A stretch of 5,258 nucleotides of DNA from the NCBI GenBank assembly GCA_947483455.1, contig CANKNK010000145.1:1-5258 (forward strand), read 5' to 3'. Every line of letters begins with the position of its first letter. Position 1 is the first letter of the stretch. The notes beneath the pieces were generated by a model. It worked only from the letters and a program-made list of their open reading frames with translations. It did not search any database and was not told the origin of the DNA. The stretch is from Comamonadaceae bacterium. Its GTDB lineage: Bacteria > Pseudomonadota > Gammaproteobacteria > Burkholderiales > Burkholderiaceae_C. Position numbers and translations under genes: made by a program. Shown here one piece after another: positions 1 to 5,258 of this stretch.

Positions 1-223
1 CTGTGGGTAGCGGGGGTGCGCATGGGCTGGGCAGGGTGTCGTGGGTGGGGTGAACGATAGCAGAGCGGCAGGGGAGGGTGACAAGGGAATCTCCCTTGAC
101 TGCAAACGGCCTGGTGCTTTGCCCATAGGCTTGGTGCTGTGAGTGATGGCGGTGCACTCAGACGGCACATGCCACAATCGCGCCCTCTTTACTTGGAACG
201 GGTCTGTCCAGCCCTCAAGCACC
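1..223. other. Upstream region of queA, no supported gene
   Basis: I see no convincing gene here. The plus strand is dense in G-tracts between 5 and 50. A perfect 6-bp inverted repeat (AAGGGA, loop ATC, TCCCTT) lies at 83-97. An imperfect direct repeat (GGCCTGGTGCTTTG at 108-121, GGCTTGGTGCTGTG at 128-141, 12 of 14 identical) precedes queA. A TTGACT hexamer at 96-101 resembles a -35 box but has no good -10 at 16-18 bp. A CACAAT hexamer at 173-178 could be a weak -10 for queA, giving a leader of roughly 40 nt, but it lacks a good -35. The queA promoter is therefore unresolved. Confidence 0.5.
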
Positions 224-1303
224 GTGCCTTCCACCTACACCCTGAGCGATTTTGATTTTGACTTGCCTGCGCATTTGATTGCGCAGCAACCCGCTCCGCA
301 GCGCAGCGCATCGCGGCTGTTGGACGCAAGCCAAAGCCCGCCGGTGGACCGAATTTTTCGCGACCTGCCTCAATTGTTGAGCGAAGGTGACTTACTGGTG
401 ATGAATGACACGCGCGTGCTCAAGGCACGCTTGTTTGGCGAAAAGCCCACGGGTGGTAAGTTGGAATTACTCATTGAGCGTGTGCTGGGCGGCAACCAAG
501 TGGCGGCGCACATGCGGGTGAGCAAAAAACCAGAAATCGGGGCTACCGTGGCGCTTCACAGCGCATCAGGCCATTCTGACGGTTTGTGCGCCACGCTGCT
601 AGGCCGCTGGCCGGATGCCGACGGCTCATTGTTTCGTTTTGTCTTGTCGAATAACGCGGGTGATGACCCTTACACGCTGATGGAGCGCCACGGCCATATG
701 CCTTTGCCTCCCTATATTGAGCGCCAGCAGCAAGGGCAAAACGCGGATGCGGCGCAGGACGCCGAGCGTTACCAAACGGTATTTGCCAAAGCGCCCGGTG
801 CGGTGGCTGCGCCCACGGCCGCACTGCATTTTGACGAGGCCCTATTCGCAGCGCTACAAGCGCGCGGCGTGCGCAGCGCCTACGTCACACTGCATGTAGG
901 CGCAGGCACTTTTCAGCCGGTGAAAACTGAAAACTTGGCCGAGCACCGCATGCATAGCGAGTGGTACCAAGTGCCACTTGAAACCCAGCAGGCGATTGCC
1001 GATTGCAAAGCCCGTGGTGGCAGGGTGGTGGCGGTGGGCACGACCACGGTACGTAGCCTGGAGTCCTGGGCCGCGAGCGGCCAGGCGCAGGGGGACACGC
1101 AAATATTTATCACGCCTGGCTTTGTGTTCCAGCAGGTGGACTTGTTGGTGACCAACTTTCATTTGCCCAAATCCAGTCTGATGATGCTGGTCAGTGCTTT
1201 CGCTGGCTATGAACCTATCCGCGCCCTGTACCGGCACGCGATCGCGCAGGAATATCGGTTTTTCAGTTACGGCGATGCCATGCTGTTGGCGCGGGCCTCG
1301 TAA
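224..1303 (+). CDS. queA: S-adenosylmethionine:tRNA ribosyltransferase-isomerase QueA
   Basis: This cytoplasmic enzyme transfers and isomerises the ribosyl moiety of S-adenosylmethionine onto preQ1 at position 34 of tRNA, giving epoxyqueuosine. From GTG 224 the protein is 359 aa, close to the 356 aa of the E. coli enzyme. Visible family blocks are the N-terminal SDFDFDLP (8-15) followed by LIAQ, the [12 protein letters not shown] block, [12 protein letters not shown] (from 156), [21 protein letters not shown] (from 183), [12 protein letters not shown] (222-233), [24 protein letters not shown] (from 310) and a C-terminal [11 protein letters not shown]. The frame stays open to GTG 143 and ATG 146, adding 27 or 26 residues unlike the family N-terminus. 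I chose GTG 224 because the QueA-like sequence begins about there, although no clear Shine-Dalgarno precedes it. It ends 8 bp short of the convergent toxin gene. Function is near certain; the start is moderately sure. Confidence 0.96.
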   Translation: MPSTYTLSDFDFDLPAHLIAQQPAPQRSASRLLDASQSPPVDRIFRDLPQLLSEGDLLVMNDTRVLKARLFGEKPTGGKLELLIERVLGGNQVAAHMRVSKKPEIGATVALHSASGHSDGLCATLLGRWPDADGSLFRFVLSNNAGDDPYTLMERHGHMPLPPYIERQQQGQNADAAQDAERYQTVFAKAPGAVAAPTAALHFDEALFAALQARGVRSAYVTLHVGAGTFQPVKTENLAEHRMHSEWYQVPLETQQAIADCKARGGRVVAVGTTTVRSLESWAASGQAQGDTQIFITPGFVFQQVDLLVTNFHLPKSSLMMLVSAFAGYEPIRALYRHAIAQEYRFFSYGDAMLLARAS

Positions 1304-1314
1304 GCATCGGCTTA
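1301..1314. repeat. Inverted repeat spanning two convergent stop codons
   Basis: TAAGC (1301-1305), loop ATCG, GCTTA (1310-1314) is a perfect 5-bp inverted repeat. Its left arm begins with the TAA stop of queA and its right arm contains the TAA stop of the convergent toxin gene. It has no U-tract and is too short for a convincing bidirectional terminator. No other terminator fits in the 8-bp gap, so transcripts from the two sides probably run into each other. Confidence 0.4.
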
Positions 1315-1686
1315 GGTCTTTGGGAAGTAGTTCACCCCCACCAAGCCTTGGTAATCGGCGTCCTGCGTCCAGAAAGTGGCTCCGAATTCCTGTGCCATGC
1401 TGTACATCGCAGCGTCGGCCATGGCCAGTTGATGGCGCACCGCGATCTGTGATGCGGCTACAGCCCGGGCGTCAGTGAAATCCAGGACGCGGCCCATGCG
1501 CATGACGTTCAGGCAGCGCTCCACCAGATCAGCAGGCAGGCGGCGGCTGAGCACCTTGTGGACTTCAAACAGGGCGATGGTGGACACCAGCAGGGAATGG
1601 CGATCTTCGATGACCGGCTTAAAGATGGGGCCGTTGCCACCGGCCTGGAAAAATTCAATCCAACCGGATGAGTCAACCAAGTTCAC
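1312..1686 (-). CDS. vapC: VapC-like PIN-domain toxin ribonuclease
   Basis: This 124-aa protein has the layout of a type II toxin of the PIN-domain family, Mg2+-dependent RNases that often cut tRNA or rRNA and are held inactive by the partner antitoxin. The acidic residues expected of a PIN active site are present: D5 in the N-terminal VDSSGWIEFF, E41 in STIALFEVHKVL, D91 in LAMADAAMYS, and D109/D111 in the TQDADY motif, followed by a VNYF strand. It therefore looks catalytically intact, with normal PIN length. The GTG start at 1686-1684 follows the antitoxin TGA with no gap, and GGGAG (1697-1693) lies 6 nt upstream, so translation is probably coupled to the antitoxin. It converges on queA. 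The RNA target cannot be told from sequence; the symbol is a family-level name. Confidence 0.9.
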   Translation of the reverse strand: MNLVDSSGWIEFFQAGGNGPIFKPVIEDRHSLLVSTIALFEVHKVLSRRLPADLVERCLNVMRMGRVLDFTDARAVAASQIAVRHQLAMADAAMYSMAQEFGATFWTQDADYQGLVGVNYFPKT

Positions 1687-1920
1687 TCAAAACTCCCGGT
1701 CTGGCTCTTTTTCAGGCTCAATATCGCCCAGTTCATAGCCTTTTAGCATGCCGTAGTAGGCGCTTATGGGTAATTCCGGCTTGATAACCAATTCAGCGCC
1801 GCGCAATTCAAAATGGATGTGCGACCCGGGCTTAATGCCCAGTTTGGCGCGCATGGCGGCGGGCAGGGTGACCTGGCCTTTGCTAGAGACGATGGCCTCC
1901 ACTTCTGCAATTTCCGACAT
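1687..1920 (-). CDS. AbrB/MazE-family antitoxin of the VapC-like toxin
   Basis: This 77-aa protein is a predicted DNA-binding antitoxin with an N-terminal swapped-hairpin (AbrB/SpoVT) domain. The diagnostic block, VSSKGQVTLPAAMRAKLGIK at residues 11-30 followed by PG and a short beta segment, covers most of the fold. The C-terminal part (about 49-77) is acidic and charged (YELGDIEPEKEPDREF), as expected of a flexible tail that wraps and blocks a PIN toxin. The ATG at 1920-1918 is preceded by AAGGA (1932-1928) at 7 nt spacing. The frame is open further upstream to 1983, but that part reads through the AT-rich operator and lacks family similarity. It is first in a two-gene operon with the toxin, the usual order. 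Autorepression through the palindrome just upstream is inferred. Confidence 0.92.
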   Translation of the reverse strand: MSEIAEVEAIVSSKGQVTLPAAMRAKLGIKPGSHIHFELRGAELVIKPELPISAYYGMLKGYELGDIEPEKEPDREF

Positions 1921-1930
1921 TGTGAGATCC

Positions 1931-1950
1931 TTTACTTTATAAAAAGTAAA
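1931..1950. promoter_or_regulatory. Palindromic operator candidate of the TA operon
   Basis: TTTACTTT (1931-1938) and AAAGTAAA (1943-1950) are perfect 8-bp inverted arms around a 4-bp ATAA centre. AAAAGTA at 1942-1948 recurs at 1952-1958, exactly 10 bp (one helical turn) further on, giving a possible third half-site. The palindrome lies just upstream of the antitoxin Shine-Dalgarno and covers the predicted transcription start of the minus-strand promoter, a position suited to autorepression by the antitoxin or toxin-antitoxin complex. The repeats are seen directly; binding is inferred. Confidence 0.65.
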
Positions 1951-1954
1951 GAAA

Positions 1955-1983
1955 AGTATAAATAAAGCACAGCGTTGGCGCAA
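1955..1983 (-). promoter_or_regulatory. Predicted sigma-70 promoter of the antitoxin-toxin operon
   Basis: Read on the minus strand, TATACT (1960-1955) matches the -10 consensus at 5 of 6 positions. TTGCGC (1983-1978) is a weak -35 (3 of 6) at the ideal 17-bp spacing. Transcription would start near 1948, inside the 1931-1950 palindrome, leaving a short leader with the AAGGA ribosome-binding site. The AT-rich surroundings fit a promoter. Confidence 0.5.
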
Positions 1984-1993
1984 GTGCCCGACC

Positions 1994-3217
<1,224 letters not shown>

Positions 3218-3220
3218 CGA

Positions 3221-3251
3221 TTCACAGCCCGCACAAAGCCTTTGCTACACT
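3221..3251 (+). promoter_or_regulatory. Predicted promoter of the trp leader and operon
   Basis: TGC-TACACT (3243-3251) is an extended -10: a TG dinucleotide one base before TACACT, which matches the consensus at 4 of 6. TTCACA (3221-3226) is a good -35 (5 of 6), although the 19-bp spacer is long; the extended -10 could compensate. The expected start falls at 3258-3259, on the A of the leader-peptide ATG. The -35 begins 4 bp after the tgt stop codon, so no terminator separates tgt from this promoter. Confidence 0.55.
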
Positions 3252-3258
3252 CAAGCCC

Positions 3259-3345
3259 ATGTTTATTCACCGCAACAGCATCACAGGTCGCAGCGACCGG
3301 GGAGCCTGGCCCTGGCGTACCCGCAATGCTATGCGCCAGTCCTGA
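3259..3345 (+). CDS. trpL: trp operon leader peptide (28 aa, two Trp codons)
   Basis: This short ORF starts at ATG 3259 and ends at TGA 3343-3345. It encodes a 28-residue peptide containing Ala-Trp-Pro-Trp-Arg, with TGG codons at 3307-3309 and 3313-3315. Clustered Trp codons in a short ORF some 170 bases before trpE mark an attenuation leader: ribosomes stall there when charged tRNA-Trp is scarce. Both Trp codons lie inside the 5' arm of RNA stem 1:2, and the stop codon lies in the segment used by the competing stem 2:3, as classical attenuators require. No Shine-Dalgarno precedes the ATG, and the predicted transcription start coincides with it, so translation may be leaderless, as known for trpL of Sinorhizobium meliloti. 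The peptide itself need not have a function. Confidence 0.85.
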   Translation: MFIHRNSITGRSDRGAWPWRTRNAMRQS

Positions 3346-3353
3346 CCCAGGCT
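3303..3353 (+). promoter_or_regulatory. trp leader RNA stem 1:2 (Trp-codon stem)
   Basis: AGCCTGG (3303-3309) pairs with CCAGGCT (3347-3353), and inside it CTGGCG (3312-3317) pairs with CGCCAG (3334-3339): 13 base pairs around a 16-nt apical loop. The 5' arm contains both TGG codons, so a ribosome stalled there would prevent the stem. A T-rich stretch (TTTTCTTCCTT, 3359-3369) begins a few bases after the stem, so it could also act as a pause or weak termination site. Confidence 0.75.
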
Positions 3354-3395
3354 GCCGGTTTTCTTCCTTAGCGCTTCGCGCGGGACTGTTGCGCA
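3332..3395 (+). promoter_or_regulatory. trp leader RNA stem 2:3 (alternative, antiterminator-like)
   Basis: TGCGC (3332-3336) pairs with GCGCA (3391-3395), and CAGTCCTG (3337-3344) pairs with CGGGACTG (3381-3388) including one G-U pair. That makes 13 base pairs with a 2-nt TT bulge. The 5' arm shares 3334-3339 with stem 1:2, so the two cannot coexist. Stalling at the Trp codons would favour this stem; a ribosome at the stop codon would cover its 5' arm. This is the switching geometry of amino-acid attenuators. Confidence 0.7.
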
Positions 3396-3509
3396 CCTCT
3401 CCCCTTTTTGTTTGATTCAATGCGCCGCGCTTGCGGCCAGCGCCTTCGTCCGGCAATAGTGGCTCATGCCACGCTCGGGCCGCGCTGTACCTCAGTTTTT
3501 GGGAAGGTG
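3394..3509 (+). promoter_or_regulatory. Distal trp leader: SD-pairing segment, hairpins and U-tracts
   Basis: CACCTCTCCC (3394-3403) can form 9 base pairs with GGGAAGGTG (3501-3509), the trpE ribosome-binding region, with C3399 bulged; this would hide the Shine-Dalgarno. The enclosed stretch holds further stems: GCCGC/GCGGC (3424-3437), GTGGC/GCCAC (3459-3472), and GCGGCC (3433-3438) with GGCCGC (3478-3483). U-tracts lie at 3405-3413 (TTTTTGTTT) and 3496-3500, but neither directly follows a strong GC hairpin, so a canonical intrinsic terminator is not evident. Stem 3 bases could also pair forward (GCGCGG 3378-3383 with CCGCGC 3425-3430; CGCA 3392-3395 with TGCG 3421-3424). Which structure shuts off expression cannot be decided by eye. 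Confidence 0.45.
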
Positions 3510-3516
3510 AATATCT

Positions 3517-5031
3517 GTGACCAGCAAAGAAGAGTTTTACGCCCTGGCGCGCCAGGGTTTTAACCGCATCCCCCTGACGGCCCAGGCTTTTGCGGACCTG
3601 GAAACGCCCTTATCGCTCTACCTGAAGTTGACCGGCGATGCGCCCTTTAGTTTTTTGTTGGAGTCGGTGGTGGGCGGCGAGCGTTTTGGCCGCTTTAGCT
3701 TTATCGGTTTGCCAGCGCGCACACTGCTGCGCAGCAGCGGTTTTGGCGCGCAAGCCAAGACCGAAGTGCTGACCGATGGCGCAGTAGTAGAAAGCGCAGC
3801 GGGCAATCCGCTGGACTTTATCGCCGCTTACCAGCAGCGCTTCAAAGTGGCGCTGCGGCCCGGCATGCCCCGGTTTTGCGGCGGCTTGGCGGGCTATTTT
3901 GGTTATGACGCTGTGCGCTATATCGAGAAGAAGCTAGAGGCCAGTTGTCCGCCCGATGAGATCGGTTGTCCGGACATATTGCTATTGCAATGCGAAGAGC
4001 TGGCAGTGATTGACAACCTGTCGGGCAAATTGCACCTCATGGTGTATGTGGACCCAGCGGCGCCCGATGCCTATGTGCAAGGCAGCGCGCGTCTGGCCGC
4101 ACTCAAGGCCAAGCTGGCACAAGCGGTACAAATTCCAGCCGTGGTACCCAGCCCTCCGCAAGCGGCAGTGCGCGATTTTTCCAAAGAAGACTACCTGGCT
4201 GCGGTGGCACGGGCTAAGGACTTGATTGCCGGTGGCGACTTTATGCAAGTGCAGGTTGGACAGCGCATCAAGAAAAAATACACCCAGTCGCCACTGAGTT
4301 TGTACCGCGCCTTGCGCTCGCTTAATCCCAGCCCGTACATGTACTACTACAACTTCAGTGGTGCCACGGCCGATGGCGCGCCGGATTTTTATGTGATCGG
4401 CGCTAGCCCAGAAATTTTGGTGCGCCAGGAAATTGCCGATGGCCAGTCCAAAGTTACCATCCGCCCGCTGGCAGGCACGCGCCCGCGTGGCGTTACGCCA
4501 GAACTGGACAAAGCCGCAGAAGACGAACTGGTGAACGACCCCAAAGAGCGCGCCGAGCATGTCATGCTGATTGACCTGGCACGCAACGACATAGGCCGCA
4601 TTGCGCAAACCGGTAGCGTCCATGTGACCGATGCGTTTTGCGTGGAGCGTTACAGCCACGTGATGCATATCGTGAGCAATGTGGAGGGCGTTTTAAAGAC
4701 GGGTATGCAAAGTATGGACGTGCTCAAAGCCACGTTTCCGGCAGGCACGTTGACCGGCGCGCCCAAGGTGCATGCGATGGAGTTGATTGATCAATTGGAG
4801 CCGGTCAAGCGCGGAATTTATGGTGGTGCTTGCGGTTACCTCAGCTACGCGGGTGATATGGATGTGGCCATTGCCATCCGCACCGGCATTGTGAAAAATC
4901 AGACCTTGTTTGTGCAAGCGGCAGCGGGCGTGGTGGCCGATAGCGTGCCCGAGTTGGAATGGGCTGAGACCGAACACAAAGCCCGCGCTTTGCTGCGCGC
5001 CGCCGAACTGGTGGAAGAGGGGCTGGAATGA
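3517..5031 (+). CDS. trpE: Anthranilate synthase component I TrpE
   Basis: TrpE converts chorismate to anthranilate using ammonia channelled from TrpG, the first committed step of tryptophan synthesis, in the cytosol. The 504-aa length is normal for a stand-alone TrpE. Visible motifs are LLES (47-50), part of the tryptophan feedback site, [11 protein letters not shown] (270-280), also linked to Trp binding, LAGTRPRG (318-325), [18 protein letters not shown] (341-358), [16 protein letters not shown] (407-422) and [18 protein letters not shown] (from 432) of the chorismate-binding domain. The feedback residues look intact, so end-product inhibition is expected. The start is GTG 3517 with GGGAAGG (3501-3507) 9 nt upstream. 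The position after a Trp-codon leader and before trpG favours TrpE over the related PabB. Its TGA overlaps the ATG of a mini-ORF. Expression is probably attenuation-controlled. Confidence 0.98.
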   Translation: MTSKEEFYALARQGFNRIPLTAQAFADLETPLSLYLKLTGDAPFSFLLESVVGGERFGRFSFIGLPARTLLRSSGFGAQAKTEVLTDGAVVESAAGNPLDFIAAYQQRFKVALRPGMPRFCGGLAGYFGYDAVRYIEKKLEASCPPDEIGCPDILLLQCEELAVIDNLSGKLHLMVYVDPAAPDAYVQGSARLAALKAKLAQAVQIPAVVPSPPQAAVRDFSKEDYLAAVARAKDLIAGGDFMQVQVGQRIKKKYTQSPLSLYRALRSLNPSPYMYYYNFSGATADGAPDFYVIGASPEILVRQEIADGQSKVTIRPLAGTRPRGVTPELDKAAEDELVNDPKERAEHVMLIDLARNDIGRIAQTGSVHVTDAFCVERYSHVMHIVSNVEGVLKTGMQSMDVLKATFPAGTLTGAPKVHAMELIDQLEPVKRGIYGGACGYLSYAGDMDVAIAIRTGIVKNQTLFVQAAAGVVADSVPELEWAETEHKARALLRAAELVEEGLE

Positions 5032-5078
5032 ACCGCATGAACCAAACAGGCCAGTCGCAGGCGCCGGAGGATGTATGA
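5028..5078 (+). CDS. 16-codon mini-ORF bridging trpE and trpG
   Basis: ATG 5028 overlaps the trpE stop (ATGA, 5028-5031) and its TGA (5076-5078) overlaps the trpG start (ATGA, 5075-5078). It encodes a 16-residue hydrophilic peptide ([16 protein letters not shown]). GAGGGG at 5017-5022 lies 5 nt before its ATG, an acceptable ribosome-binding site. I recognise no family. It may serve only to carry ribosomes from trpE to trpG (translational coupling), or it may be chance in a 43-bp spacer. A second in-frame ATG at 5037 would give 13 residues. Confidence 0.3.
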   Translation: MNRMNQTGQSQAPEDV

Positions 5079-5258
5079 AACTATTGATGATCGATAACTA
5101 CGACAGCTTTACCTACAACATCGTGCAGTACTTTGGCGAACTAGGTGCAGAGGTGGAAGTATTTCGCAACGATGAAATCACCCTGCAAGGCATCGCAGAT
5201 CGCGCGCCAGACCGTTTGGTGATTTCGCCCGGTCCGTGCTCACCGGCAGAGGCCGGTA
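5075..5258 (+). CDS. trpG: Anthranilate synthase component II TrpG (partial, runs off the window)
   Basis: This is the N-terminal 61 residues of a class I glutamine amidotransferase, the subunit that hydrolyses glutamine and passes ammonia to TrpE. The start [20 protein letters not shown] carries the hallmark DNYDSFTYN, and [11 protein letters not shown] near the window edge is the oxyanion-side loop of the family. The catalytic Cys and the His-Glu pair lie beyond the window and cannot be checked. ATG 5075 is preceded by GGAGG (5066-5070) at only 4 nt spacing, so coupling to upstream translation may matter. It lies 43 bp after trpE in the same direction. A PabA-type protein serving both anthranilate and p-aminobenzoate synthesis is possible; placement next to trpE supports TrpG. 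Confidence 0.95.
   Translation, partial: MKLLMIDNYDSFTYNIVQYFGELGAEVEVFRNDEITLQGIADRAPDRLVISPGPCSPAEAG

Noticed and set aside
83..97. AAGGGA-ATC-TCCCTT hairpin as a transcription terminator
   Set aside because: The stem is only 6 bp with a 3-nt loop and has no following U-tract on either strand.
1..126. Possible start of a divergent minus-strand gene (open frame from ATG 126, or ATG 23), for example recG, which I recall near queA in related bacteria
   Set aside because: The 42-codon translation is Pro-rich and unlike any RecG N-terminus I know, there is no clear ribosome-binding site, and too little sequence is present.
143..223. Longer queA start at GTG 143 or ATG 146
   Set aside because: The added 26-27 residues do not resemble QueA, and the length from GTG 224 matches the family. 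A weak promoter candidate at 173-178 also lies inside the extension.
854..1237. 127-codon open frame on the minus strand
   Set aside because: It is antisense to conserved QueA motifs, with no family resemblance and no ribosome-binding site that I could see.
1921..1983. N-terminal extension of the antitoxin by 21 residues
   Set aside because: It would read through the Shine-Dalgarno, palindrome and promoter, and translates to a Phe/Leu-rich stretch typical of AT-rich non-coding DNA. ATG 1920 has a well-placed AAGGA.
3982..4668. 228-codon open frame on the minus strand
   Set aside because: It lies wholly antisense to the well-supported trpE, has no recognisable domain, and is the kind of shadow frame expected opposite GC-rich coding sequence.

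Overview
The window looks like a stretch of a betaproteobacterial chromosome, most probably order Burkholderiales and perhaps a Comamonadaceae (Rhodoferax/Polaromonas-like) genome. The clues are moderately GC-rich coding sequence, separate rather than fused trpE and trpG, and the character of the QueA, Tgt and TrpE proteins. This placement is inference from remembered family sequences; no search was run.

Layout. Bases 1-223 are non-coding or undetermined and include a dense run of G-tracts. queA (224-1303, +) makes the epoxyqueuosine step of tRNA queuosine synthesis. A two-gene toxin-antitoxin module lies antisense to its neighbours: a PIN-domain VapC-like toxin (1312-1686, -) and an AbrB/MazE-type antitoxin (1687-1920, -), read from an AT-rich control region (1921-2005) that carries a 20-bp palindrome. 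tgt (2006-3217, +), the queuosine transglycosylase, follows. The TA module therefore sits between two genes of one pathway that are commonly neighbours.

Bases 3218-3516 hold a tryptophan-operon leader. It has an extended -10 promoter directly after tgt, a 28-codon leader peptide with two Trp codons (Trp-Pro-Trp), two strong mutually exclusive RNA stems, and a segment able to pair with the Shine-Dalgarno of trpE. trpE (3517-5031, +; anthranilate synthase component I) and the start of trpG (5075 to the window edge, +; glutamine amidotransferase component) follow. A 16-codon mini-ORF overlaps both genes by ATGA junctions.

How it works together. QueA and Tgt modify the wobble base of GUN-anticodon tRNAs. 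TrpE and TrpG form anthranilate synthase, the first committed enzyme of tryptophan synthesis, and the leader should sense charged tRNA-Trp through ribosome stalling. The TA module looks like an accessory insertion with its own autoregulated promoter.

The best second looks are the trp leader (probably leaderless, with no obvious canonical terminator but a candidate SD-sequestering pairing), the trpE/trpG mini-ORF, and the operator layout of the TA module. No wholly new system is evident.
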